Below, in pieces: positions 10,376 to 22,522 of a stretch of 64,000 nucleotides of DNA (the first letter of the stretch is position 1; each line of letters begins with the position of its first letter). The notes under the pieces were generated by a model. That model had not been told where the DNA came from, ran no database searches, and was given only the letters and a program-made list of their open reading frames with translations. The stretch spans positions 1,984,001-2,048,000 of the forward strand of contig JABELC010000003.1 in NCBI GenBank assembly GCA_028455995.1, written 5' to 3'. The position numbers were made by a program, and so were the translations under genes. Origin of the DNA: Scleromitrula shiraiana. Its lineage: Eukaryota > Ascomycota > Leotiomycetes > Helotiales > Sclerotiniaceae.

Positions 10376-11616
10376 TCACAAAATCCCCCCTCTCATCCCC
10401 TCCAAATCTCCCCAAACCTCTTCAATAACATCCAATACCTCCCCACTCAAACTCCCCTTCCCAATGGCCTCCATATTCTCCCTCAAATCAGCCAATTTAC
10501 CAGCACCCAACACAATGGCATCATTTCCCCCAAGAGCTGGATAGCATACCCATCGCAACGATAATTCCGAGGTTGATATTCCCAGTTTTGAAGCTATGAT
10601 CGTGAGTTTTTCCATAGCGTGATGGAAGGCCGGATCGCCGTAAAGAAATTGGAAGAATGGACCGAGGGGGTGCGTGGAGTGTAAGCGAGTGCTAGGGTCG
10701 TTGGCGTGTAGGTTGTGGGTGAATTTTCCAGTGAGAAAACCGGCTGCTAGAGGTCCATAGGAGAAGAAGAGAGTTATTTAATATATATACATGAGATTTA
10801 TCGAGGAGATGAAGATATAAATGGGTGCTGAATGTATGCGATTGGGGACAAGATATCTATTGGATTTACAAACCTAAAAGCATGAAACACCATCCCATTC
10901 TCGCGTAATATTGGTAGTAACGATTTTTCCATTCCTCGAGTAATTATATTATAATCTCCTTGATAGACACTCGGCTGAACATAATCATTCTGTTGACAGA
11001 TTTGGACGAATTGTGAGACCATGTGGGACGGAAAATTGGGTCTAGCTATATTATGAGTTTAACAATGTGTGTTATTTGAGTAATTTAGATGATTGTTAGA
11101 GTAATTACCCTTTTTAAAGCACCATTTTTGTATTGCTCGTTCCATGCGAAGGCTTGGTCATGTAGCGGCGTTTCTGGATCGGGTCGATGACAAATTAGTA
11201 TATCTAGCTTGAGAAGGAGGAATGAAGAATAAGCTCATTAATTCCCGAGTAAAATATTCTTTATCGATACATTTGAAGGAATCTAAAAACACAATACATA
11301 CCTGTTTCACGCCTAATCTTTCCAAACTCTCAGAAACAGATTTCTCAATAGCAAAACTTGAGAGTTCACCAGATCCATCACCAGCTGCCAGTAATATTTT
11401 TGAGCTAATTGAGAATCCTTGGGACGATGCATTTGTTTCTCCGAGTAAGTCCTCTGATAATCAACATTTTCTTGGTGGAAAACGAGCTGCAGTATCAATG
11501 TGGGATATCTTGAGGTTTTTTGAGAGTGTTAGGAGTTCTTGGACGGTATCAATGGTTGAGTAATCTTGTCCTATTCCGGTTCCTCCAAGTATAACCATAG
11601 GTGAAACAGACATCAT
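10376..11616 (-). pseudogene. Aldo-keto reductase (aflatoxin-aldehyde-reductase-like), decayed
   Basis: Minus-strand pieces spell an NADPH-dependent aldo-keto reductase: VILGGTGIGQ and SHIDTAARFPP near the start, LGETNASSQGF, ILICHRPDPETPL, QPSVYQGDYNIITRGMEK, PLAAGFLTGKF and a C-terminal SELSLRWVCYPALGGNDAI/GAGKLADLRENM. Exon 1 is 11302-11616, with an intron from 11301 to before CTAGATATAC. Defects are visible. Codon 52 is TGA (11461-11463) inside the conserved N-terminal block. The intron after VFHAF has no usable AG acceptor before FFSYGPLAAGF. The segment that should read GLSNFP is altered (ARPNFPSHM). With two independent lesions a functional product is unlikely. It lies next to a broken O-methyltransferase, suggesting a former small metabolic cluster. 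Confidence 0.7.
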
Positions 11617-12267
11617 ATGGGATATGAATTGATTTGATTGACTTGTGGGAGTTTGAGTATCTCTGGGGAAGTTTCTGGGGACTGATTGAATATTTGGTGT
11701 GGATGGGAACGTAGTATTGGTATTTTAGACAAAACCAAATGTATATCTAATTAATTATTATCTTCTCGTATGTTTATCTGGACGCCGCAGTGATGCTTCA
11801 AGTCTTCCTCTGTCACAGTATATAAAACCTGCATGTCCTTGCAATACAGAGGTAGGTGCAAAGGCTGAGATGCATCTTGCATGAATTACCAACTGTTAGA
11901 TGTTGTTGTGTATGTGTGTCATTTATGGGACTCTATTACCCATTCGTGGCTTTTTCGAAAGGATGATGTTGTCCTCGTGGCACTGTTGGATGTTGGCTTT
12001 GTTTGGTGACAATGGGTTAGAATATAATTTCCCTCTACACTTTTGATATACATGTTATCTCTTGCATCCATTATAACGACAACTAGCTGCAAACTGTTAT
12101 ATTTTAAATTTTGGCAATGAGGTCTGTATACAATCTTCTATTTTCAAGAATACTCAAACTCTAGCAACACATTTCATAAGTCCAATAATTAGAGATTGTA
12201 CAAATCCAAAGGGCCGCGTAAAATCTTCAACAATCAATGCAACCGATGAAAATGATTATTTTCGACA
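11617..12267. other. Intergenic between two broken enzyme genes
   Basis: Non-coding, moderately AT-rich. I see no gene or strong repeat. It separates the start of the aldo-keto reductase remnant from the inverted C-terminal O-methyltransferase fragment. Confidence 0.4.
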
Positions 12268-12519
12268 TTATTCTATAATCTCCGCCTCAACGCCGCCCTC
12301 TGGAATCCCATCAGCGGCGTCATGAAAATTCACAACCATCAATCCTGCCTGTTCTAAAATATCCCTAAATTGAACTTTAGTTCTCTCCGCCGCTCCCAAT
12401 AAACTCATCATGTTAAAATCCTGTATGACTGCCCAAACCGACGCCCCTGAATTCGGTATAATTTGTTCACGAATGAAAAGTCTGCCTCCAACTATCCAAA
12501 AACCCATTCGATTTCCCAA
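12268..12519 (-). pseudogene. C-terminal fragment of an O-methyltransferase, inverted relative to the rest
   Basis: This minus-strand frame contains the characteristic C-terminal part of a fungal SAM-dependent O-methyltransferase: RLFIREQIIPNSGASVWAV, QDFNMMSLLGAAERT and FRDILEQAGLMVV, ending with a stop at 12268. It begins exactly where the plus-strand gene at 12529-13751 stops matching (the latter ends after SLRKAMRFGDS). The two pieces together would make one full enzyme, but they lie head to head. There is no SAM-binding domain upstream on the minus strand, so this fragment alone is not functional. Confidence 0.72.
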
Positions 12520-12528
12520 AATCGCCCA

Positions 12529-13751
12529 CCTATCACCCGAAGAGCTAATTTCTCAACCCGAAGCTATCGCAATCAATCCACCAACCTCTTTGATGGAAAA
12601 TCATTTGCTTAGAACAAAATTGCGTACCGCTGCAAATAAAACAGCCGTTGTGCTCGAAAATCCTGCTGATACTATTGCACGTGTAATGTTCTCTCAGGTA
12701 TTTACTGATCTATTCCCTACAAGAACTACTAAAGAATTGACTATCTTAAGCCTGTGGAAAGCATCACCATACGTATTGCTCTGGATCTACAACTATTCAA
12801 CAAACTCTCGGAGGGCAAAAAGTCATTTGATGAACTTGTGCTGGATACACAGGTACTAGATCCTGCTTTGTTGGGTACTCTCATATCTTTATTATACGTT
12901 TGAATTGTTCTGAAATAACAAGTAAAGCTCGTCTACTTCGCTGCTTGGCTACTTTTGGTGCTATTCGGGAGAATGAACCGTATTACAGTTTATCACCATC
13001 TTACAAGTTGCTCGCAAGTGCAGAATTTTCGGCGGATCTCATAACATGGCAAGTTTCGGCGCAAGATTGTATCAAAAGTCGTTTTCTGAGTCTATTTTGT
13101 AAAATATAGTATGGGATTCCTAGGCCCGGCATATTCGGCTCTACCGAAAGATCTGACATCTACCAACTATCAAAATCCAACGGATCCAAAGAATACGGCG
13201 GTCCAAGATGCTTTCAACTGTCCGAACAAGGACTTGTTTTAGATTCTCATAGGAAAACCAAAGGTAGGAAAGCGGTTCGCTACATTGGTGAGTACATGGA
13301 GCGAGGGCAATTCTTTGATCCAAGATGTCTACCCCACCAAGCAATTCTTGGCCGATGGAAACACCCCCTCAGAACGAAGTATCTGGATCGATATTGGTGG
13401 TGGATATGGCCAGAAGACCATCGCTCTCAAATGTAGTTATCCCGAACTTCAAGATCGATTTATCGTGCTGGATTTACCGCATATTATTGGTAATGCTCCA
13501 CCAGGTCAGCTCAAAGAAATTGAGTATATGAGCCATGATTTCTTCACGGAACAGCCCATTAAAAGTAAAATAATCCTCTCATCTCGTCAACTATAAAGTT
13601 TAATGATGTGAGAATAGGAACACGAGCATATTATCTCTGTCATGTTCTTCATGATTTTCCGGATAACAAATGTGTTGCAATTTTTACCTCTCTTCGCAAA
13701 GCCATGAGATTTGGCGACTCCAGCTGGGAAGATAAGATTTACGCTTTTTGA
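12529..13751 (+). pseudogene. O-methyltransferase (plant/fungal OMT family), N-terminal and SAM-binding parts, broken
   Basis: Plus-strand exons encode LENPADTIARVMFSQ, then ITIRIALDLQLFNKLSEG, LLRCLATFGAIRENEPYYSL, NYQNPTDPKNTAVQD, the SAM-binding motif WIDIGGGYGQKTIALKC, LDLPHIIGNAPP and YYLCHVLHDFPDN. Several introns can be placed, for example 12699-12752 and one after VLDPALL. An in-frame TAG at 13240-13242 interrupts the conserved block before the SAM motif, and other segments need frame changes without good splice sites. After MRFGDS the frame runs into a stop; the missing C-terminus is found inverted at 12268-12519. The remnant is a decayed secondary-metabolism-type methyltransferase. 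Confidence 0.72.
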
Positions 13752-15240
13752 ATAATCTCAGTGATTGCCTGCTGCTAATTAATGTTTAAGATTGACAGGA
13801 ATAGTAGTAGAAAATTGATTTATAAATGTAACATAATTATGTAAATACAAGCATGCCTCTTCTTTTGCCTCTTCTTTTTGTTTACAAAAAAAGAGGTTTT
13901 ATACGAGTCTACTCATTTTTTTTTTTGGTATAATACAAAGGTAATTTTACTAGCGCTTTGAAAAAATCTTAGCACTTTTTTAACATAAATGATTAGTTAA
14001 AATCGATATTTTAAAGTAGTTGATTGGGTAAAATTTAAGCTTTTGAACAAGCTTTTTAAAACATATGATCTAATATGTGATTTAACAATATTATTAAAAT
14101 AAAAGATCATAAAGAAGAGGCGGCGTGTCAGGGGACCTGACCCGATATAAAGTAGTTACAATGAGGCAATGCTACTAGATAGAGTATATTAGTAAGCAAT
14201 TCGAACAACACCTAACATACGCATTTGTAAGGATATAATTGGCAGTTAGACGACAATCTAACCATTCATCGAACGATCCAATCCAATTAACTAGTTTTCA
14301 CAACATTTTACTCCGTACTTTACCCGGCTATCATAGACTAATGGAATATCTAATTAGTTATTAAGAATCTAAGTAGGTAGTCTTACGTCTAGTTATCTGG
14401 AAAGGCATCAATCATCTCATATAGGTTAATGAGAACCAAAAACTAGAATGAATTCAACGGAAGTATCGTTTACAGATTTATCTTCCCACCAAAAGTATCA
14501 CTGGGACTCAATATTGATTTTACATAAATGGGGTTGCATCAATGTTATATTGTTGCTCATATATGCATGTATGTTCGTATTCATGATGTTGGACCAAACC
14601 TGTTGGTTGTATTGATATGAGTCTGATGATGCGCAACCAAGCAGGATCAAATCCAACTGAGTATGTAATGCAAAAGTCCATCCATCTTTCTCTCCACAGA
14701 TCAAAAGGCCTACTGTTGGTCTGACAGCCACTTTAAACAATTCTCCAATGTGGGTATAGAATAGATGAATGATATTGTTGGAATCTAATTGATTGCACGC
14801 TATTCGTATTGCTTTAGAAGGTGAATACCTCCTTATACTTCCTCTAATACAATACTGCACGTGTATGATTTAACCTCCGTCCCATATTATCAGACATATA
14901 GTTTGTTACGTGTGTTTATTATATATGTACTTTGGCAATATGCAATACTCGATCAAATTTTGTGTGATAAAACATTAGTGAAACATAAGACAGGAGTAAG
15001 ATTCTAATATATATTGAGATCAATTTTATACAGTAAGGAAGAGGCTACTTTTACTGTCGAACTTGCAGATACAAATTTTGAAGTCAATGAAGCAAAGTAA
15101 ATAGGTTAAGAAAATCTTGAAATGTTTACCATTCAATTTTTATCTAAGGAAAACATTAACTAAACAATTCATAGAAACCAAACTAAAACCATAATCCATT
15201 TTAATCAATCAATCAATCAATAAATCCATGCATGACAAAT
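13752..15240. other. Intergenic, AT-rich
   Basis: Contains A/T homopolymers (around 13916-13925) and no credible gene. An open frame on the minus strand at 14498-14860 has no early ATG and no recognisable similarity. Confidence 0.45.
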
Positions 15241-18200
15241 CTACGCAACAGGAGCTACTCTCCCCGCCCTCCTCCTCGAATTTCTCCCATCACCCCTCTC
15301 CTGACTCCCACTCCTCTGTCTCTTCCTCCTCTCTGCAATCCCCCCACTCCCACTCCCACTCCCACTCCCACTCCCACTCCCACTCCCATTCCCATTCCCA
15401 TTCCCCAACCCCCCACTCATCACCGGCTCGAACCTACCCATGTCAACCCCCGAATCCGACCTTCCCCTCGCAGCCCTCCCCCCACCCCTGACCCTCTCCT
15501 CCCAAAGCCTCCTCCCCCTCCCATCCATCCTATCAAAGCTCCTCCCACTCCTCCCCTCAATCTCCCTAATAACATTCTCCTCCACCAAATAATTATCCCC
15601 CTCATCCTCACCCCCAAAATAATACTCCTTCTCCCTCGGCAGCACATTGCTCCTCCGCGCCGAATCCACCATTCTCTTCTGCAGCAGCGCTTTCGGGAGA
15701 CTCTTGATACGCCACTCTTTGTTTAATTCGGGGAGTTTGAAGCGATCGAATGTGCGCTCGTCGGCTTCTCTTCCTGGGGGGGATTTCCCCCACGATGACC
15801 ACCAGGACGAGGTATCCTTGGGGTAGAATTCCTCGACGTCTTTGAGCTCTTCTTGCATGCGCCAGCTGAGGAACGCGGCCTGGTAGGGGGTTTCCCCGAA
15901 TGGGAAATGTGGGACCTGGCCTGCGATATGTCGTTCTTTGGCATTCATTTCATCTCTTGGCTCATTGAGTCCAGCTAATTGTCGCTCTAGGAATTCCTTC
16001 GGTGGAACTTCCATATCTTTAGTTTGTAAAGTGGGACCACTCTTGGCGATGATTTCCTGCCCCTCCTGGCTCTGTTCGCAAGGCGGCCATCTCTTCATAC
16101 TGAAATACTCCAATGGCCTATGTCGCTCCATCACCCTCCTCCCCTTCTCATCAAACCCCTCCCTCCACTCCAGCCGCTCCCTCGCAAACCCCCACACCCC
16201 TTCCCTCACTGGAAATCGCGGCTCCCAATTATTATGCAACTCCTCAATGACCTGGTTCCCCACCACCAAGCCCGCGTACCTCTCCCTCTCCTCTCTCGTC
16301 AAGCGTCCGCTCGTCAAACTCTTCACGTTGAGTCCGATCTCCCGGAAAAGATCCGGCGCTATGCTGTGGAGATCGCGCGCGATGAGCGGGAGGGTGATTT
16401 TCTTGGGGTTCGGCGTTGGTGGTGGCGGTGGGTTCGCTTCGGTGGCGTATATGCGTTTCCCTTCCATTCGGGCGAGGGCCCGACGGTAACTATCTAGGAT
16501 GGATAAAATACATATATCGGGTGTGTAGTGGTCAGGATCGAGGGTTAGTTCTTCAGTGAAGAGGGCGATGGCTCTTCCGAGGCGGAAGGCGGCGTGGGCG
16601 AGGAAGATGTATTTATTTGGTTGGAGGATGGGGGGGCCGGTTTCGTAGTTGGAGTTGTATTGCACGGTGTAGGTGTTTGTGGTGGGGTCATGGGTTATGA
16701 ATGGGTTTGTGGGGGCGGATTCTCGAGTCGTGATGTACTTGTTTTCGGGGTGGCCTGTTGGTGGAATACAGGCGATTCGATCTTGGGATGCGTCAGGTGT
16801 GGGGCCTTCTTCGTAACTATGAGGGATGTTAGTTGTGTTCATTTTCTGTTGTTCGGTTTACTCATTCATTCATGAATGATGAGGTGGAAGTATAAAAATA
16901 GAAAAGAAAAAGGGGAGCAAGAAAAATTTATCACATACTGAATCCTTCCATAATCAGCCAACAAACCAAACAAAATCCTCGCCATACCATTCTCCCAAAG
17001 AGGTAAATCCTTATCAATCCTCCCCTGATTAATATTCTGCACCAATTCTCCCAACGCCATACTATCCAAACTCCTCACATCACTCCTATAAACCACCGCC
17101 CTCCTAAGATCCGCCTCCTCATCCTGCCTCTGCTGCCCCCCCAGCTGCTGATCCGCCCTATGATCGCCCCTCTCCACCACCTCCACCACCCTCACCATAT
17201 CCGCACTCCTCCAAACCGGCGGTCTATCCTCCTCCTCCAACCCCTCCAGATCCCGCTCAAACTCCCCCAACGTCCGAATATGTTCCTCATCGGCCGGATC
17301 ATCTAACTCTTCATGTTCTGGAAGGGGCCTCCACTCCGCATTCCAGCTCGGCTCGGCCAACTCTCTCAACACGCTCATTTCCTGCGGATTAATCAATACC
17401 TCCGCCACCCCATCAATCTCCTCATACAAAGTATCCACAGCCGGCGGAGCAGGCGGATAATTGACTCCTCGTTCCACGCGCGCCAATACACCTTCCAGAA
17501 GCGGTCTCGGCGCCAGCTCATGCGCATGAATCAACGCAGTCCAAATCGGCGTTAAATTCGCCAAGAATTTCGACGCCATCTCTTGAAACTCGTAGAATGT
17601 GGGGATGGTGAAAGGACCACTTCGATTGGCAGGCGGAGCTATCTTTCCCGCATCAGAAGTCATAATCGCCTTCCTCCCCATCGCATAATCGTAGTCTTTC
17701 CAGCGATTATACTCGAGCAGCAGATTGGTAAAATACTTCGGCGGTAATTCCTCCGGGCGTTTCGACGGATCGAGAGGGAGCGAGATGGGGACTTCGGGGG
17801 CAGGGGGAATATACGGTTTAGGGAGAGTGAGTCTGCGGAATCGATCTTTGGGACGGCGCTGTTCGAGATTGTTGGCGAGGAATTTCAGCGCCATTTCGAT
17901 GGCGGCACGCTTGATGCCACGACGTTCCGCCTTGCCGGAGAAATCCATCACGGTTCCCTCTGGATACCGTACGTCCCGCAACTCTGCATTCCATCGCGCG
18001 AGCTGCCGCTCTGGATCCAGTTTCAAGGTCGGGAATGCATCGAGCGGGGATTCGCGTTCGACTCCTATGAGTGGAGGTGGAGCGGGCGGTGGTGTTGCGA
18101 GATAGAATGCACCCGGGAAATTATCCGTATCGATATCTGAATCTATGTAACCGGCCCTATCGAGCACCGTGATATTATCCGTGGTCCCGCGTAATGCCTC

Positions 18201-20652
18201 GAGATATTGAGTCATTCTCGCCTGCAATCGATTTCGGACATTCACCTGTTCATTGCCAACAGTAGATTCCTCATCTGCAATCATAGACCTCAATTGAATG
18301 TTACTCAACTGACTAATCCACTGTTTCTTCCCCTGATATCCCGTTCCCCGATCCGTATCATCCGGTAAATCCCTATTAATCGTCCGCTCAATCTCCTGGA
18401 GCGCCGCAGAATCCAATTTCCTCTCCCCCTGAAAGAAAATAACACAAGGATCTCGTTGTCGAAGCAGCGGAAAATCAAAATTTTGTCCCTCCGCATCCGT
18501 CACCTCAGTCGGTAACGTCCTCCCCAACATTTTTTGTCTCCCAGGTGGATAATACCTTCGTATCTGAATGCCACTGGTCTCAAACCCTCTCAGCCACGGA
18601 ACAAACATATGCGGAAACTCCGCTCCCGCCGCATCTCTGACCACCGGATCCTGCGATAGCGTATTATTGTAAATACGTCTCAAGCTCGGATACATAAACG
18701 GCGCCAGCAACCTCTGCAACGACGCCATATCCCTCGGCGAGATCCTCGTCGGCTCATACGCAATCTTGATCTTCAAAAGTCTATGAACCGCCTTCAAATA
18801 ATCCATAACATCCTGCGACAAAATCGGCTTCGGTGTCGCCCACGGCACATAAAGAATAACCGGGCGTCTGCACCTCTCCGTCGTCGTTCGCCGAATTTGG
18901 TCCACCCGCAAACTACTCTTGTTCATCGGGATCAAGTAAATATGACTATACAGCAAATCCGGATGCTCGCGATAGAGCTCCGCGAACAGCTGGTTCTGGC
19001 GATTAATATAAGGCTCCACGATATTCTTCGACGCTTCGTCCAACCGTCCCAACCATTCCATCTTCTCGGCCTCGGTATACGCCTCGTCCCACAAAAACGG
19101 CAGATGTCTCCGCTTCAGCTGGTTCCAGTTTACCTCCAGAGCCCCATACGCTTGCGTGTCGCATTCCCCTAGGATCTCGGCGATGCGGCCCAAGTGGAAG
19201 AAGTGCGACGTGTACGGGTCGTGGCATTGGGCCAGGAGCGTCACGAGCTCCATCTGCATGTGCTGGACCTCCTCGATGCGGTCGCCGAATTCGCGCGTAA
19301 TGAGCAGCATGGAGGGATCGTAGATGTGCTGGGGGTGAAACCTCTTGAACATTTCCAGCTCGTCGTAGAATAGGGTTATGGGTGGCGTGGTGCGCAGCGT
19401 AAGATGGTCGAGCAGTTCTTCAAGTAGACGGTTGTATACTTCCCACTCGTCTTTTGCGGCGCGCCATTCATCGTCTGTCATGTTTTCTTCGCGCTGGCCG
19501 GTCGAATACACGTGTGCGTTTTTTAACACGAGTCGCTGCTCGGGGGTGGGAAAGATTCTTAAAAAGGCTCTCAGGAGCTCGGATCCCCAATTTACCCCAC
19601 TACCTCCTACAGTAACATATCGACTTGAACTCACCTCCGGCGGTCTATTCTGATAATTCGTTATCAATTCTCTCAAAATATTCTGGACCTGTGCAACCCC
19701 AGCTGGCAACGGGTTGTGTTCTTGCGGAGTAGGAGGACGTTCCCAAGTACCAAGACGTTGACCAGCACCATGCACCATATACCAATCCGATTGATCCTCC
19801 CTCATAATCCCGCGATTTGGAATACCCCTAGTAGAATTCGTCCAAAGAGGAATCAGCGCCGGATTTTCCTTAGCCTCATCATACGCTTTTGCCTCAATAC
19901 TCATAAGATTATACTCCCTATCATCGGGCGACTGATCCAGCCATTTCTTTGCATCTGCTCTGAGCGACCTAAGAAAAGAAGCATGGTCGTATTGGCGTTC
20001 AACCGAGAACGGCGGATGATCTTCTCGAACTTTGTTAATAAACTGATTAACATTCTTAGTTTCCCGAATCGCAAGCGTCACTTCAGTCGACATGAGTCGG
20101 GTGCTATACGGTTGAATCTGAGCCGTCTCAATACAAAGCGGATCCACCGGACCACTATCCATCCGTTTGTGCCAATCGGCCGAAATATCCGCCATGGCCT
20201 TTACATCTTTGTAAAGCACAGGATCATGATCTACATCTTTAATATGATCAATATATTCCTGAATGTCCTTGAGTTTATCCTCGAAACCCAAGCAGCGATT
20301 TTTATCTTCGTCGGCGAGGAAGATCTTGATTTGTTTGAGTCGCTCGTTGGGCTCGGGTTGCGGATGGCCTTTGAAATCATGGGGACCTGGTGGTGGGGAT
20401 GGGGGTGGTCGACTAAAATCTGGCACTGCTAATGGACGACGGGGTGGTGTACCACCTCCATCTCCACCGGTTCCACCGCTTCCACCATTGCCATTGCTAT
20501 CGCCATCCTGCGAGCCCCTCGCAACCTCTAGTGACTCGTGGCTAGAAGCATCAGATACATCATCGTCTCTAAAAAGCACATCAGTCAGTACACTAACCCA
20601 ACTCAAAGCCAGCCACTTTCAACAATCCATCTCAATCAACTTACGACGACAT
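15241..20652 (-). CDS. Large uncharacterised protein, 1737 aa, three exons
   Basis: Three exons splice into one frame. Exon 1 is 8 nt (20645-20652, ATGTCGTC). Intron 1 is 20569-20644 (GTAAGT donor, CTGAC branch, TTTTTAG acceptor). Exon 2 is 16939-20568. Intron 2 is 16817-16938 (GTATGT, CTAAC, CATAG). Exon 3 is 15241-16816. The sum is 5214 nt. The N-terminus is disordered: acidic Ser/Asp, then Gly/Asn runs, then a PPPSPPP tract. The long middle is charged, helical-looking and rich in Trp, Arg and Glu, without membrane segments. The C-terminus is basic, with a (GN)(GS) tract encoded by a hexanucleotide repeat (15343-15405) and an RRKRQR cluster. I recognise no domain, so the function is unknown. 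A nuclear or scaffold role is possible from composition only. Confidence 0.78.
15343..15405 (-). repeat. Hexanucleotide coding repeat (GGGAGT/GGGAAT) encoding a Gly-Asn/Gly-Ser tract
   Basis: About ten units of CCCACT/CCCATT on the plus strand lie in frame within the last exon of the 1737-residue protein and encode alternating Gly-Asn and Gly-Ser. The units divide into a CCCACT block and a CCCATT block, as expected for a slipping coding microsatellite. Length variation here would leave the frame intact. Confidence 0.85.
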
Positions 20653-22522
20653 GTTGACGGTTTGTTCAGCTCTTCAAAAAAAGCTTAGAAGAAGACTCAA
20701 ACCTATGCACAATCGAGGTTTATATACTGATTGATAGTGCCTGTAAAACCCCAGTTCCAGTTCCAGTTCCAAGTAGAGTAGAAGTTCGTAATGATCTCAC
20801 AAGATAAAAATATAATCAATCAATCAATGAATGAATCATATAAATCATTCAATCAATCAAGTAAAACTTATCATTGTATCAAAAAAAAAAAAAAAGAAAA
20901 AAAAAAACGCAATCAAAAACTTCAAACATCTCAAGTAGCCCCCCCTTCGTTTGAAGCTATCAATCACATCGCGCCCGTTTCCTTTGTCGCATCCATGCAG
21001 GGCTCCAAACAAAGGTCAAAAAAAAGAAGAGAAAATCGATCATCCCAAACTGAAAGAATACATACAACAAACAAATAAACCCCCCAACAAAGGATCCTCA
21101 AGAGCTTGAAGAAATTTGATATGCTTGCGGAATAGCTAGAGAACCTGCCTACCCTTATTACTATATTGGATTGCTATTGTTTTTCTCTTAAGCATTTATT
21201 TTCCTACGCGAGAACTTTCTCGTCTCTCAAATAGGTCCATCTCATCTCATCTCATCTCACAATGATTGAACGCACACAGGAACACTAGTCAAATCAAATC
21301 AATTAATAATATCAGATCAAATATCTCAACTATCCATTCAATGTGGTATGATATAATTTACTCTCTGCTATCCATCCACCCACCCCATACCATACAATCC
21401 ACCAACCAACAAACTTAATGCACGGGAATATAATATGTCTTCTTAATTCTCATTCACATTCTCGATTCTTATTCTTATTCTGATCTGATCTTATCTCTCT
21501 CGGGTATCTCCAACCATTCAACCAACGAACGTGCCGGCACAACCAACGAAACCTCCCAACCATCCCTCCTTTCCAATAAATGCCACCTACTACATGCCCA
21601 CCCCCAAACTAAATCACCTCCCTTCCTCTTGATTATAAAAACCGTTTATCTCCCCCAAATAAAATCACCAACCAATCAACCAATCAATCTCTATTAAGGC
21701 TCGAAAATAAAAAACCTGCCCCTGCCGCTACCCCTTTCCCATTTCTCTCCTACCATCCATCTTCCATATCAATCAATCCACACTCATTCACCAATAGATC
21801 TGCTTTTCCTTCTCAAATGCTTAAGAAAAGAAAAGTCGCAAGCGATGGATGCCATTCAACTATCACTCTCAAGGCAGCACCAATTTTTTATTATTGATTG
21901 ACCTGAAACGAAATCTGGAATGTACTGTGCAAGAAGGGTATGAAGAAAGACTCGAAAAAAACTTCCCGTAAAAACAAAGAAAAATAATGCACCTCCACTA
22001 ACAATCAACCATTTTCTCTAAATCCTCTGTTTTTTTTTTTTCTTATCAAGTCGCAATTTTTTCTTCCTCGCTAATTAATTTTTTTTTAAAAAAAGGTTGA
22101 GTATATGCGCCCCGAAAAGAAACAAAGGAAAGAAAGAGAATTGGGTCGAGTTGAAAAGCGGTATGTGCATTGTGTGTGTGTGTGTGTATGTGTGTGTATT
22201 GTTGTAAATCAAAAACGCTGAAACGACAAGATGATATTTGAAGTGAAATGAAAATCGACAACTCGCTAATGCCAAATATTCTCAATGAAAAAATGAGGAC
22301 GGTAGGAAACGCTGAATGCCGTGACGAACACAAAAACGATTGATTCCGCAATATTTTTTGATTTGTGATCGATGCTGATGAAATGAAGAAAAGACGAAAT
22401 TTTGCACAATCAATACAAATTGTGGTACATGTGAGAGTCTGAAGTGGTATTATGTCCAAGATCCAGATGAGAAAAGATGTGAAAATTTGATGAGATCCAG
22501 ACGAATCGAGAATGGTTTAAGA
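20653..22522. other. Intergenic between the large unknown gene and the cyclin
   Basis: Upstream of the large gene and downstream of the cyclin. It contains CAATCAAT/AATCAATG tandem words, an A-rich run (20880-20907), a GT-type repeat at 22171-22198 and short T homopolymers. No credible gene. The last several hundred bases should include the cyclin 3' UTR. Confidence 0.5.

Noticed and set aside
14498..14860. 120-codon open frame on the minus strand
   Set aside because: It starts at GTG, not ATG, shows no recognisable similarity, and lies in AT-rich intergenic DNA. It might be an exon fragment but cannot be supported.
15232..15726. Pro-rich open frames on the plus strand opposite the large gene
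   Set aside because: They are antisense shadows of the GC-biased last exon and the hexanucleotide repeat.
16816..16866. Separate gene starting at MNTTNIPHS (about 16842)
   Set aside because: That ATG and the following codons contain the branch site and acceptor of an intron whose removal joins the two long frames in phase.
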